From the NCBI RefSeq assembly GCF_037860775.1, contig NZ_JBBEWC010000004.1:124001-188000 (forward strand): DNA of 64,000 nucleotides, written 5' to 3'. The stretch's first letter is position 1. Every line of letters starts with the position of its first letter. The notes below the pieces were generated by a model. It worked only from the letters and a program-made list of their open reading frames with translations. It had not been told where the DNA came from and made no database searches. This stretch comes from Emticicia soli. GTDB lineage: Bacteria > Bacteroidota > Bacteroidia > Cytophagales > Spirosomataceae. The translations under genes and the position numbers were made by a program. Shown here piece after piece: positions 53,246 to 62,541 of the stretch.

Positions 53246-53635
53246 ATGTCTTCTATCTTTTCAAAAATAGTAGCCGGAGAAATTCCATCTCATAAAATTG
53301 CTGAAACTGACCAGTATCTGGCATTTCTTGATGTTTTTCCGTGTGCGGTTGGTCATACACTCGTAATTCCGAAAAAGGAAATAGATTATATTTTCGATTT
53401 AGATGATGAATTATACACCGGCCTTATGCAATTTGCCAAGCAAATAGAGCCTGCTATCAGAAAAGCCATTCCGTGCAAGCGCATTGGTATAGCTGTGGTT
53501 GGCCTAGAAGTACCTCATGCACATGTGCACCTGATACCAATGAACAGCATGAGCGATATGAATTTTAATAATAAACTAAAAATTTCGCAAGAAGAACTAG
53601 CCGAGATAGCAGCTAAAATCAGAAGTTTTTTATAA
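53246..53635 (+). CDS. HIT family (histidine triad) protein
   Basis: This 129-aa protein has the triad HAHVH at 91-95 (VPHAHVHLIPM) and the opening SIFSKIVAGEIPSHKIAETD of bacterial HIT (Hinge/HINT-like) hydrolases, which cleave nucleotide-phosphoramidate bonds. The 53641 membrane-protein gene starts 5 bp after its stop. Confidence 0.93.
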   Translation: MSSIFSKIVAGEIPSHKIAETDQYLAFLDVFPCAVGHTLVIPKKEIDYIFDLDDELYTGLMQFAKQIEPAIRKAIPCKRIGIAVVGLEVPHAHVHLIPMNSMSDMNFNNKLKISQEELAEIAAKIRSFL

Positions 53636-53640
53636 GTATT

Positions 53641-53928
53641 ATGGAAATAGCCTTTGCAATTATTATATGTATTCTACCGCTTTTTTTAACAGGCCGATGC
53701 ATCTATTTATTAAGACGAAATACTAAGATTTCGGGTTTTATGAAAAGCCTCATAACGGCTGTTCTTGTCGGAATCATCATTGTCTCTATCAGCGTAAGCG
53801 TGCATCATTTCATGAACATCAGCAGTGGCCAAAAATCGAATATGAGCATGGGCGTGCTTACCACAGTACAGGGCATTATGTCGGGGATAGTCTTTTTAGT
53901 TACAAACTTTTTAGGTAAAATAAAATAG
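53641..53928 (+). CDS. Small three-TM membrane protein
   Basis: This 95-aa protein has three hydrophobic segments (about 2-20, 36-57 and 72-92). A short loop with HHFMNISSGQKSN separates the second and third. I do not recognise a family. It starts 5 bp after the HIT gene and shares its transcript, ending at a clear terminator. Confidence 0.65.
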   Translation: MEIAFAIIICILPLFLTGRCIYLLRRNTKISGFMKSLITAVLVGIIIVSISVSVHHFMNISSGQKSNMSMGVLTTVQGIMSGIVFLVTNFLGKIK

Positions 53929-53935
53929 ATATTAT

Positions 53936-53970
53936 AGCAGGTAGCCTCTCAGCCACCTGCTTATTTTTTT
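53936..53970. terminator. Hairpin terminator between convergent genes
   Basis: AGCAGGT (53936-53942) pairs with ACCTGCT (53955-53961), with an inner GC extension across one mismatch, followed by a T-run that overlaps the stop of the carbonic anhydrase gene by two bases. Confidence 0.8.
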
Positions 53971-54604
53971 ACTCGCCCAGGTAATAAATCTCCTGTATTC
54001 CTTTCAATAAGGTATCAAAATCAAGTTTCAAATCAATTAATTTACCAGTTCTGATATCAAATACCCATCCATGCACGGTAGGGTAGCCCTTTTTCTGATA
54101 TTCCTGTTGCACACTAGCTAGTTTAATTACATTGAAACATTGCTCTTGCACATTTAGCTCAACCAGGCGATCATACCGTTTGCTTTCATCTTCAATAGCA
54201 TTCAGTTCATCTTTATGTAATCTGTAAACATCTCTGATATTTCTTAGCCACGGGTTCAGAATCCCCATGTCAACAGGTTGCATGGCAGCTTTTACACCAC
54301 CGCAATTGTAGTGCCCGCATACAATAACGTGCTTCACGCCTAAATAGCGAACAGCATAGTTTATAACCGACATTACGTTCAAATCGGTGGCATTTACCAG
54401 ATTGGCAATGTTTCGGTGCACAAAAACTTCGCCGGGGCCTGCGCCCATTAATTCTTCGGCAGTAACACGGCTATCGCTGCACCCAATATATAGGTATTCA
54501 GGACTTTGTGATTTAGCAAGATTTTCAAAAAAAGACTCGTCAGTGCCTTTTTTTTCATTCAACCAGGCAAGGTTGTTTTCAAATACTTGTTCGTACGTAG
54601 GCAT
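53969..54604 (-). CDS. Beta-class carbonic anhydrase
   Basis: This 211-aa enzyme interconverts CO2 and bicarbonate. Zinc ligands Cys42, His98 and Cys101 and the Asp44-Arg46 pair are all present (GCSDSRV, VCGHYNCGG). Length is standard. It has no signal peptide, so it is cytoplasmic. It converges with the HIT-membrane protein pair across a terminator. Confidence 0.95.
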   Translation of the reverse strand: MPTYEQVFENNLAWLNEKKGTDESFFENLAKSQSPEYLYIGCSDSRVTAEELMGAGPGEVFVHRNIANLVNATDLNVMSVINYAVRYLGVKHVIVCGHYNCGGVKAAMQPVDMGILNPWLRNIRDVYRLHKDELNAIEDESKRYDRLVELNVQEQCFNVIKLASVQQEYQKKGYPTVHGWVFDIRTGKLIDLKLDFDTLLKGIQEIYYLGE

Positions 54605-54736
54605 AAGTTATGAAATTCAAAGGTTATTTATATAAAAATCGGGTATTACAATTGTAGTATTTAAGTTTTACGGTAATGTATTACACCACTCAAAATAGTA
54701 CACAAATCAGAATTAAATTAAACAAACCGCAAAAAT

Positions 54737-55723
54737 CTACTTTAGCTTTGCTTTCAAATCTTCAAACTCTTTTTTCATGGGCGAATTATGATAAAGAATC
54801 TGATAGGTAAAATTAGTGATAGGTATGTTTATTTCATATTGGCTCAGCATTTCGTAGATACTTTTTACGGCATAGTATCCTTCGGCTACCATGTTCATTT
54901 CCAGTTGCGCAGCCATTACGCTATACCCCCGCCCTATCATGTTGCCAAACGTTCGGTTGCGGCTGAACTGAGAGTATGAGGTTACCAATAAGTCGCCGAG
55001 ATACGCCGAGGCGCTTAAATCTCTTTTCATTGGGTCTATTACATCAACTACACGGCAAATTTCCTGCATGGCATTGGCTACCATCACGGCCTGAAAGTTA
55101 TCGCCACCGCCAAGCCCGTGTGTAATACCACAAGCCAGCGCCACAATGTTTTTCATTACTGCGGCATACTCAACCCCATACAAATCGGCCAATGCCGAGG
55201 TACTCACAAACCTACAGCGCAGCAAATCGGCAAAATCATTTGCTAATGTAAGATTAGGCGACGCTATGGTAAGGTAAGAATGTTTTTCAAGTGCTACTTC
55301 TTCGGCATGGCATGGCCCGGCAATAACGCCTATATTATGCGCCGGCACATCATAGGTCTCTTCTATCCAATCGGTTACCAGTTGGTTGGTAGTCGGAATC
55401 ATACCTTTAATAGCCGATATAACTTTTTTGCCTTGCAGATGGCTTTTGTTAATGCTCTTTAAGGCATCTGTAAGAAAAGCCGCCGGAACAGCCAATACTA
55501 CCCATTCGGTATCTCGTAGGGCTTCTTTCAAGTTTGTATAAGGCTTAACCTTTGAGGGGTGAATCTCTACGCTACTCAAATAGTTTTTGTTATGGTGCAG
55601 CCGCTTTATGTGGTCTGCATCTTCGCTGCTTCGCATCCACCATTTTATATACACATTACCCTCGCTCAGAATCTTAACAATTGCTGTTGCCCAACTTCCA
55701 CCGCCTATAATCGTTATTTTCAT
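54737..55723 (-). CDS. gpsA: NAD(P)H-dependent glycerol-3-phosphate dehydrogenase
   Basis: This 328-aa protein reduces dihydroxyacetone phosphate to sn-glycerol 3-phosphate for phospholipid synthesis. It has GGGSWATAIVKIL at the start (nucleotide site), VLAVPAAFL, GVIAGPCHAEEVA, and VEYAAVMKNIVALACGI with the catalytic Lys. The usual downstream GNNTKAAL motif is replaced by GGGDNFQAVMVANAM, a normal variant. It lies downstream of the efflux pair but is separated by a terminator. Confidence 0.94.
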   Translation of the reverse strand: MKITIIGGGSWATAIVKILSEGNVYIKWWMRSSEDADHIKRLHHNKNYLSSVEIHPSKVKPYTNLKEALRDTEWVVLAVPAAFLTDALKSINKSHLQGKKVISAIKGMIPTTNQLVTDWIEETYDVPAHNIGVIAGPCHAEEVALEKHSYLTIASPNLTLANDFADLLRCRFVSTSALADLYGVEYAAVMKNIVALACGITHGLGGGDNFQAVMVANAMQEICRVVDVIDPMKRDLSASAYLGDLLVTSYSQFSRNRTFGNMIGRGYSVMAAQLEMNMVAEGYYAVKSIYEMLSQYEINIPITNFTYQILYHNSPMKKEFEDLKAKLK

Positions 55724-55787
55724 TTCTTAGTTCTATTGTTGCTGATTTAAGTTCATGATGCTAAATAAACCAAAAGCCCTGAAAAAA

Positions 55788-55815
55788 CAAAAGACTGCCC
55801 AGTAGCAGCCTTTTG
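55788..55815 (-). terminator. Hairpin terminator after the efflux adaptor gene
   Basis: CAAAAG-A-CTGC pairs with GCAG-C-CTTTTG (one mismatch, 6-nt loop). Read on the minus strand, TTTTTTC follows. It is 29 bp past the stop at 55845. Confidence 0.75.
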
Positions 55816-55844
55816 TGTAAATAATATAAACGATATTTCTATTA

Positions 55845-57242
55845 CTATTTTTTCTTGCCTTTATCGGTCTGCGCTCCTTTCTTAGAAACTAAATCACCAT
55901 CTTTTAGTTTTTTCGACACCGCAATAAATGGCCCTGACACTATCTCTTCACCTTCTTTCAAGCCACTTAGTACTTCAATTGTTCCGGCAGCAGTATCGGT
56001 AATACCTGTTTTTACCTCACGCAATTTCACTTTACTATCTTTATCGGCAACAAATACTACTTCTTTCGGAAGGTCTTTTTTCTTAGGCTTTGCCGGCTCG
56101 CCAGAGCTTTGTCCGTCGTTCGATGAGCCCTGGTCTTTTTTCTCTTCGGTGCTACCGTCACGTGTGGTTACAGCTGCAATCGGTACACTTAGTACTCTTT
56201 CTTTTTTCTCAGTAATAATATCAACCGTGGCGGTCATACCTGGTTTGAATGGATATACTCTTTTTGCTTTCCTGTCAATCAGGTCGCTGTAAGACTCAGG
56301 CAATATTCTGATTCTCACTTCAAACTCCGTTACAGCATCAGTAGCACTTGATGTTGCCGCAAGGGCTCCGCCAGTACCATTGGCAGTATTAGCAATTTGT
56401 GTTACTACACCTTTAAATTTCTTGCCTGTAAGCGAGTACGAATCGACATCAATATTGGCAGTATCACCCAGGCTCACTCTTACAATATCGTTTTCGTTTA
56501 CGTTGATTCTCACCTCCATGTTATTCAGGTTGGCAATGCGAAGCATTTCAGTACCTGCCATTTGTGAAGTACCCACAACCCTTTCGCCAAGCTCTACGGC
56601 CAGTTTCGACACAATACCATTCATAGGCGCATAGATGCTTGTTTTACGTAAGTTTTCTGAGGCATCTTTCAACCCTGCTTCTGCACTTCTGATATTGTAA
56701 GTAGACGCTTCAAGGTTAGCTTTTGCGGCGGCTACATCTTGTTTGGCAACTTTCAGGTTGGTTTCGGCAATCTCAAGGTCAGACTTCGAAATTACCTTAT
56801 CATCAAATAGTTTCTTCTGGCGGTCATATTCGGCCTGCGCTCTTATCAAACGAGCTTCTGATTGTGAAATAGCCGACTTAGCCTGCTCTGCACTAGCTTT
56901 AGACTGGTTTACTACGGCTTCGGCACGTTGAGTAATCGAAATGTAGTTTTCAGGTTGAACTTTCAGCAAAAGTTGTCCTTTCTTTACAGAATCTCCTTCT
57001 TTTATGTACAAGCCAATAATCTCGCCCGGTACATCAGGTGTTATTTTTACTTCAACCTCAGGCTGTATTTTACCCGATGCCGAAACTGTTTCAATAATAT
57101 CTGTTTTTCCTACTTTCACAAATTCAACCTCGGTAGGTTTTTCTTTACCTATCCACCCGGCCGACTTGGCAACGACCAGAAATATTACAAGTAGGGCTAC
57201 TACACCGCCCAAAATCCACCAGATTCTATTTGATTTTTTCAT
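55845..57242 (-). CDS. Periplasmic adaptor subunit of an efflux system (MacA/HlyD-like)
   Basis: This 465-aa protein has one N-terminal membrane helix (about 7-29), a beta-barrel/lipoyl domain (VKITPDVPGEIIGLYIKEGDSVKKGQLLLKVQPE), a long alpha-helical hairpin rich in Ala, Gln, Glu and Lys (about 85-210), then the second lipoyl half (IYAPMNGIVSKLAVELGERVVG) and a membrane-proximal domain. An Asp/Gly/Ser/Lys-rich linker (about 375-405) is unusual. It forms a bridge between an inner-membrane pump and TolC. No pump gene follows. It starts 68 bp after the TolC gene. Confidence 0.92.
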   Translation of the reverse strand: MKKSNRIWWILGGVVALLVIFLVVAKSAGWIGKEKPTEVEFVKVGKTDIIETVSASGKIQPEVEVKITPDVPGEIIGLYIKEGDSVKKGQLLLKVQPENYISITQRAEAVVNQSKASAEQAKSAISQSEARLIRAQAEYDRQKKLFDDKVISKSDLEIAETNLKVAKQDVAAAKANLEASTYNIRSAEAGLKDASENLRKTSIYAPMNGIVSKLAVELGERVVGTSQMAGTEMLRIANLNNMEVRINVNENDIVRVSLGDTANIDVDSYSLTGKKFKGVVTQIANTANGTGGALAATSSATDAVTEFEVRIRILPESYSDLIDRKAKRVYPFKPGMTATVDIITEKKERVLSVPIAAVTTRDGSTEEKKDQGSSNDGQSSGEPAKPKKKDLPKEVVFVADKDSKVKLREVKTGITDTAAGTIEVLSGLKEGEEIVSGPFIAVSKKLKDGDLVSKKGAQTDKGKKK

Positions 57243-57310
57243 TGAAAAGTAAATTTGCGTACAATTAGTAATAAGGTAAGTTTAAATCTAAGCCCTAAAA
57301 GGTAAAACGC

Positions 57311-58783
57311 TTAGAAATTAAGTGGTTTGTTTTGATAATAATCTAAAATCTTGATTCTGAAAATATAATCATATTTTGCCTGAATCTGGTTGGCTCTTGC
57401 ACGGTCAAGGTTAGTTTTTGAAATGCTGTAATCAAGCGAGTTCAAAGAACCAACGTTATATCTTGACTCTGACGCTCTGAACGATTCTTCCAAAGCACGA
57501 ACCTGATTGCCTAAAGCTGAATATTTTTTAGCCGAGTTACTCATGTTTACATAAGCTTGTTCGATATCCTGGCGTAAACGTAAACGTACGTTTTCGGCTT
57601 GTACCTCAGCCTGTTTTTGCTGAATTGTAGCACCCGTAGTACGGAATTTAGCATTGTATCCGTTAAAAATCGGGATTCTTACACTTACCCCAAGCGATGT
57701 ATTGATATTACCTTTCAACTGGCGGAAATAGCCAATTTTTTCGGTACTTGTTGTAGTGGTGGGTAAAACCGCAATAACCGGATAACGTATCCCACCCACA
57801 TTAACGTAGCCTGCTTCTTGCTCAATTATTTGCTGTTTTACTAATACTTGTTCGGCCGCAGTAGTAGTTGATGTGTTTGCGTTTGCAAAGGCCGTTACAA
57901 CCGGAGCTCTTAAGCCTTTGGCAATGTCTACTCCCTTCTGAGCGGCTTTCACGCGCATATCAGCAGCTTGTACATCAGCTAGAAAACTCTGCGCTACTTC
58001 ATATACCTCAGCCGACGAATTAGGATACGCCTGAATATTCGGATTAGGTACTTCAATTCTTATCACATCAAGGTCACGGTCGGCAGCTATGTTTAACAAT
58101 TGCTTCAAAGTTAATTTAGCTGTTGTAATGGCATTTTCGGCATTTACTACCTGTACCTCGTCGTTGGCTAGCTGTGCCTGTAAATCAAACAGATTGGTTT
58201 CAGGAACCGACCCGGCACTTACCATCTTCTGTGTACGCTCTAATTGTATTTTCGAAACCTCAACCTGGCGTTGTGCAATAGCCAGTAAATCTTCTTGCGA
58301 AAGCACATTCAGATAACCCACTACCACATTGAGTGTAATTGTGTTTTTCATTGCCTGCAAGTCTAGCTTTGCAACCTCAAGGTTAGTCTTGTTTAACTCT
58401 ATGTTGTTTCGGGTCTGAAAACCGTCAAAAATAGTTACCCCTGACGAAAGACCGAAACCATTAGAACCTACCGTATTGGTAATGATACCATTGGTATAAG
58501 GGTTAATGTTACGACCCGAAAACAGGTTCAGATTAGCCGTTCCGTTAAGGTTTGGGTATCTGGCCCATTTAGATTGGTCAAGCGTATTCAGGCTGCCCTC
58601 AACAGTTAAATTGCTTTGTTTGATTGAAAGGTTGTTTTTCAGCGCTACATCAACAGCCTCTTGCAAGCCTATTCTATCGGCCGTAGTTTTATTGGCACTT
58701 GTTGTAACGGCGGCAGCTTGCTGTGCCTGAACAAAAACATTTACAAGTAATAGCGTAGGTAATAAGATTTTAGCAAATTTCAT
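57311..58783 (-). CDS. TolC-family outer-membrane efflux protein
   Basis: This 490-aa protein has a signal peptide (MKFAKILLPTLLLVNVFVQAQ) and two OEP repeats, each opening with long helices (GLQEAVDVALKNNLSIKQSN; QTRNNIELNKTNLEVAKLDL...) and paired strands (PNLNGTANLNLFSGR). An insertion near 320-350 (VGGIRYPVIAVLPTTTTST) is an outer loop. It is the channel for the adaptor encoded next. Confidence 0.92.
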   Translation of the reverse strand: MKFAKILLPTLLLVNVFVQAQQAAAVTTSANKTTADRIGLQEAVDVALKNNLSIKQSNLTVEGSLNTLDQSKWARYPNLNGTANLNLFSGRNINPYTNGIITNTVGSNGFGLSSGVTIFDGFQTRNNIELNKTNLEVAKLDLQAMKNTITLNVVVGYLNVLSQEDLLAIAQRQVEVSKIQLERTQKMVSAGSVPETNLFDLQAQLANDEVQVVNAENAITTAKLTLKQLLNIAADRDLDVIRIEVPNPNIQAYPNSSAEVYEVAQSFLADVQAADMRVKAAQKGVDIAKGLRAPVVTAFANANTSTTTAAEQVLVKQQIIEQEAGYVNVGGIRYPVIAVLPTTTTSTEKIGYFRQLKGNINTSLGVSVRIPIFNGYNAKFRTTGATIQQKQAEVQAENVRLRLRQDIEQAYVNMSNSAKKYSALGNQVRALEESFRASESRYNVGSLNSLDYSISKTNLDRARANQIQAKYDYIFRIKILDYYQNKPLNF

Positions 58784-58938
58784 GAGGAAAATATTTTTTC
58801 ATTACGATGACCCAATTAGATGAAACTTATAAGGCTTTATACGAGTTTTGATAAGACAATCTTACGAAACAATCTTGTATGCCTGCCACAAGAAATGGAT
58901 AAACGGTTTTATTGAAGTTTAGACTTAACACTTTAAGG

Positions 58939-58969
58939 TTTGAACTTCCTGAAAAATACTTTAAGTTTG
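58939..58969 (+). promoter_or_regulatory. Bacteroidota-type promoter for the gatB gene cluster
   Basis: TTTG (58939-58942), 19 bp, TAAGTTTG (58962-58969); ATG 59007 is 38 bp downstream. The surrounding CTTTAAG-GTTTGAA motif is present twice. This is one of the clearest promoters in the window. Confidence 0.65.
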
Positions 58970-59006
58970 AAGTAAATTTCATTCGTTGCTAAATAAAGCT
59001 TTGAAA

Positions 59007-59786
59007 ATGAGCAATCAAATGCCAAAGGATTTTCTGAATTTTTTGAACAATCCGGACTTTATTGATGGAATTTACAACTACTGCGATAGTTGGTGTGAGC
59101 GCTGTGCATTTACTGGCAAATGTATGAATTTTGCCATGCGGAAATACAAAGAAGACCAGAATGGAGAAGCAAGTATAGAGGATAGTCTGACAGAGGTTTT
59201 TCAGCAAACTACTGATTTGATTAAGCAGCTAATTGAAGATAAAGGCATGAGCTGGGAAGATGTTTTGAGCCAGGCAGATAGCGAACCCCCAACCGTAGAC
59301 CCACACAAAGAAGCCGACAAACACCAGAATGTAAAAGCAGCACGAGAGTACACAAATCTATATGGCTCGTTTCTGAAAAAAGAACAGGGCTTTATGAAAA
59401 GCAAGGCGGTGGAGTTTCAGAATGACTTGAATAAAGGTGTGATTTCGGTAGAGGAAGCCGAGGTAGCATTGTCACAAATAGAAGATGCTTTTGAGGTGAT
59501 AAACTGGTATCAAAGCCTTATCTATATTAAAATCCGGAATGCCTGCCAGCTATTTTTTGAACAAAATCTGAGTGATTTCATGATAGATTATTATACAGGT
59601 AAAGCCAAGCTAACGCTTATCAGTATAGACAAAAGTATAGCAGCCTGGTTGGTTTTGCAGGTGCATTTTCCGGAAAAGGTAAACAAGGTAACTGAAATCT
59701 TGTTTCAACTCGAAAAACTACGTGCACAAATAGAAAAAGATTTCCCTGATGCTCGTAAATTTGTAAGACCGGGCTTAGACAAATAA
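59007..59786 (+). CDS. Cysteine-cluster protein of unknown function
   Basis: The ATG at 59007 (MSNQMPKDFLNFLNNPDF) gives 259 aa; a TTG at 58986 is rejected. Near the N-terminus four Cys occur in YCDSWCERCAFTGKC (about 26-40), a CxxxCxxCxxxxxC pattern that could bind zinc or an Fe-S cluster. The rest is predicted helical: acidic (residues 52-130), then two amphipathic helices. No family is recognised. Its stop is 11 bp before gatB, so it is co-transcribed with gatB, but a link to translation is inference only. Confidence 0.7.
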   Translation: MSNQMPKDFLNFLNNPDFIDGIYNYCDSWCERCAFTGKCMNFAMRKYKEDQNGEASIEDSLTEVFQQTTDLIKQLIEDKGMSWEDVLSQADSEPPTVDPHKEADKHQNVKAAREYTNLYGSFLKKEQGFMKSKAVEFQNDLNKGVISVEEAEVALSQIEDAFEVINWYQSLIYIKIRNACQLFFEQNLSDFMIDYYTGKAKLTLISIDKSIAAWLVLQVHFPEKVNKVTEILFQLEKLRAQIEKDFPDARKFVRPGLDK

Positions 59787-59797
59787 AAAATCGTTTC

Positions 59798-61243
59798 ATG
59801 CAATACGAAATCGTTATAGGACTAGAAGTGCATTGCCAGCTTTCGACTGAAAGTAAAATTTTCGCTTCAGATTCTAACAAATTTGGCAGTGAGCCAAATA
59901 CCAACATTAGTGTTATTACACTGGGGCATCCTGGTGTTTTACCAAAACTTAACAAAAAAGCCGTAGAGTATGCTATCAGAATGGGGCTGGCTTGTGGCTG
60001 CGAAATAAGCAGAAATAATTATTTTGACCGTAAGAACTATTTCTATCCCGACCTACCTAAGGGCTATCAGGTATCGCAGGATAAATACCCTATTTGTGTA
60101 GGCGGTGGTGTAACTGTGCGTCTAAAAGAAGGCAAACAATTTAAAGAGAGATTCCTCGAATTACACCACATACATCTGGAAGAAGATGCCGGCAAATCGG
60201 TTCATGAAGGCGAAAGTGCCTACACACGCCTTGACTACAACAGAGCAGGTACACCACTGATTGAAATAGTATCAGAACCTTGTATGCGCAGTGCCGAAGA
60301 AGCAGGTGCTTACCTGACCGAGATTCGGAAGATTGTGCGTTACCTTGATATATGCGATGGAAACATGGAAGAAGGTTCAATGAGAGCCGACTTGAATATT
60401 TCTATCCGCCCAGTAGGTACCGAAAAACTCGGCACAAAAGTAGAGGTAAAAAACATGAACTCTATCCGTAACCTGCAAAGAGCGGTAGAATTTGAGTTTA
60501 AACGCCAGGTGCGAATGCTGGAAACCGGAGAAACGATTATTCAGGAAACTCGGATGTTTGATGCCGATACCGGCGAAACTTATGGCATGCGTGTAAAAGA
60601 AACCATGAACGATTATCGTTATTTCCCTGAACCCGATTTAGCACCTATCAGAATTTCGGAAGAATGGTTGCAAGGTATTGAAGCCCAAATGCCAGCTTTA
60701 CCACATCAGTTGTTTACGCAGTTTACGCAAGAATATGGTATTCTGGACGAACACGCTGTAGTACTTACCGATAGTAAAGATATAGCAGGCTATTTCTTAG
60801 AAACAGCACAGTTTACAAAAAATCATAGAGCAATTGCCAACTGGCTAACCTCTACAATAAAGGGTTATCTGAACGAAAAAAGTATCGAAATCGGTGAATT
60901 AAGCTTAAAGCCAAGCCAATTGGCAGAGTTAATCACATTGGTTGACGACAACAAGATAAGCAGCTCTACTGCTGCGCAAAAGCTTTTCCCGTTGTTGATA
61001 GAGAATCCTGGCGAAACGGCTCTATCGTTGGCCGAATCGAACAATTTGATTCAACAAAGCAATACTGATACCTTGCAAACGTTAATCAACGAGGTTCTGT
61101 CTGCTTACCCCGATAAGGTAAAAGAATTTAAGAACGGAAAGAAAGGCTTACTTGGCATGTTTGTTGGTGAGGTAATGAAAAAATCGAAGGGCTCTGCCGA
61201 CCCCAAACTTACCAATCAGCTGTTGATGGAAGCCTTAAAGTAA
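59798..61243 (+). CDS. gatB: Aspartyl/glutamyl-tRNA amidotransferase subunit B
   Basis: This 481-aa subunit of the GatCAB complex amidates mischarged Glu-tRNA(Gln) or Asp-tRNA(Asn). It starts MQYEIVIGLEVHCQLSTESKIF and carries the conserved FDRKNYFYPDLPKGYQVSQ, SMRADLNISIRP and RYFPEPDLAP blocks plus the C-terminal YqeY-like domain. No gatA or gatC is seen in the window. Confidence 0.96.
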   Translation: MQYEIVIGLEVHCQLSTESKIFASDSNKFGSEPNTNISVITLGHPGVLPKLNKKAVEYAIRMGLACGCEISRNNYFDRKNYFYPDLPKGYQVSQDKYPICVGGGVTVRLKEGKQFKERFLELHHIHLEEDAGKSVHEGESAYTRLDYNRAGTPLIEIVSEPCMRSAEEAGAYLTEIRKIVRYLDICDGNMEEGSMRADLNISIRPVGTEKLGTKVEVKNMNSIRNLQRAVEFEFKRQVRMLETGETIIQETRMFDADTGETYGMRVKETMNDYRYFPEPDLAPIRISEEWLQGIEAQMPALPHQLFTQFTQEYGILDEHAVVLTDSKDIAGYFLETAQFTKNHRAIANWLTSTIKGYLNEKSIEIGELSLKPSQLAELITLVDDNKISSSTAAQKLFPLLIENPGETALSLAESNNLIQQSNTDTLQTLINEVLSAYPDKVKEFKNGKKGLLGMFVGEVMKKSKGSADPKLTNQLLMEALK

Positions 61244-61287
61244 GATTTACTGCTATTTATAATAGAAATTTGAATAAACGCATATTT

Positions 61288-62478
61288 ATGAAACAATCAA
61301 TTTTTGCAATATGCTTTCTGGCTTTTGGTTTGGCGTGTCAGTCTCAACCACAAGACAAAAGTGCGCAGGCAACACCTGGCACCACTACTGGAAAGGCTTT
61401 TACGATAAAAGGCAAGCTAAACAACTCGGTTTCGGGTAAGGTTTATCTTGAAAGAATGAACGATAGAAACATTCCGTTGAAAATAGACTCGGTTGATGTA
61501 GCTGCCGATAAAACCTTCTCTTTTAAGGGTACTATTGCCGAGCCTGGCATTTATCAGGTAAACATTGCCAACCAACAGGTTATTGGCCTGATAATGGATG
61601 GCGGCGAAAACCTTAACGTAGTAGCCGATGGTGTAAGTACGCCCGACAAAGCCGCTACTTTTAGCGTAGATGGTTCTCCTACTATGGCGAAATTCAATCA
61701 GGTAGTAACCGAAGCACAGAAGTTCCGCCAAACCCAGACAAGTCTGCAAGAGCAATTTGACGCCATTAAAAAAGACGACAAGAAGAAAAAAGAATTGCAA
61801 ACGCAATACATGGCAGCCGAAGAGAGCTATTATAACACAATTAAGCCCATCATAGCCGACTTGGGCACCTCATTGGCTGGTTTAATTGCTACCAACAATT
61901 TTCTGAACCCTGAGCGTGATTATGATATTTTTGCAAAAACAGCCGCTCAGCTCGAAAAAGAAGGGCAGAATCACTTCTTTGCTAAATTGTTTATACAAGA
62001 TGTAAAACGCAGAAGCGCAGGCTCAGTAGGTTCAGAAGCACCTGATTTCTCACTGGTTGACTTAGCTGGTAAAACCGTGAAACTTTCAGAACTGAAAGGC
62101 AAAGTAGTTATTCTTGATTTCTGGGCTACTTGGTGCGGGCCGTGTATCATGTCGTTTCCGGGTATGAAACAGGCTATGGAAAAATATAAAGATAACCCAA
62201 AGGTACAGTTCTTGTTTGTGAACACTTACGAAAGAGTTGAGCAAAGCCAATGGAAAACAACTGTTAACAACTTTGTGAATCAGAGAGGTTTCAATACTTT
62301 CCCTATCATTTTTGACATTGGTGGCGAAGTAGCCGGAAACTATGGTGTAAATGGAATTCCTGCTAAATTCTGTATTGACAAAGAAGGGAAAATCAAGTTT
62401 AAAAGTACTGGTTATATGGGCTCTAACGACCTGATAGTACAAGAAATGACGAAGTGGATTGACGAAGCCGTGAAGTAA
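61288..62478 (+). CDS. Thioredoxin-like lipoprotein with DUF4369 N-terminus
   Basis: The ATG at 61288 (MKQSIFAICFLAFGLAC) is the lipoprotein start (acylated Cys17), giving 396 aa; TTG 61270 is rejected. Residues about 40-130 are a DUF4369-like beta domain (FTIKGKLNNSVSGKVYLERMN), then a helical spacer, then a thioredoxin/AhpC-TSA domain with the WCGPC active site (Cys283, Cys286) in FWATWCGPCIMSFPGM. It probably reduces or isomerises disulfides in the periplasm. It follows gatB by 44 bp, and a strong terminator closes the run. Confidence 0.92.
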   Translation: MKQSIFAICFLAFGLACQSQPQDKSAQATPGTTTGKAFTIKGKLNNSVSGKVYLERMNDRNIPLKIDSVDVAADKTFSFKGTIAEPGIYQVNIANQQVIGLIMDGGENLNVVADGVSTPDKAATFSVDGSPTMAKFNQVVTEAQKFRQTQTSLQEQFDAIKKDDKKKKELQTQYMAAEESYYNTIKPIIADLGTSLAGLIATNNFLNPERDYDIFAKTAAQLEKEGQNHFFAKLFIQDVKRRSAGSVGSEAPDFSLVDLAGKTVKLSELKGKVVILDFWATWCGPCIMSFPGMKQAMEKYKDNPKVQFLFVNTYERVEQSQWKTTVNNFVNQRGFNTFPIIFDIGGEVAGNYGVNGIPAKFCIDKEGKIKFKSTGYMGSNDLIVQEMTKWIDEAVK

Positions 62479-62500
62479 CGAGCGGTATTTGTGATATATC

Positions 62501-62535
62501 AAAAAAGGGAAGATTTCGAAAATCTTCCCTTTTTT
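62501..62535. terminator. Strong bidirectional terminator
   Basis: A perfect 16-bp stem (62501-62516 with 62520-62535) with loop CGA has A-run and T-run ends. It separates the convergent thioredoxin-like and glycogen synthase genes. Confidence 0.9.
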
Positions 62536-62541
62536 GATGGC

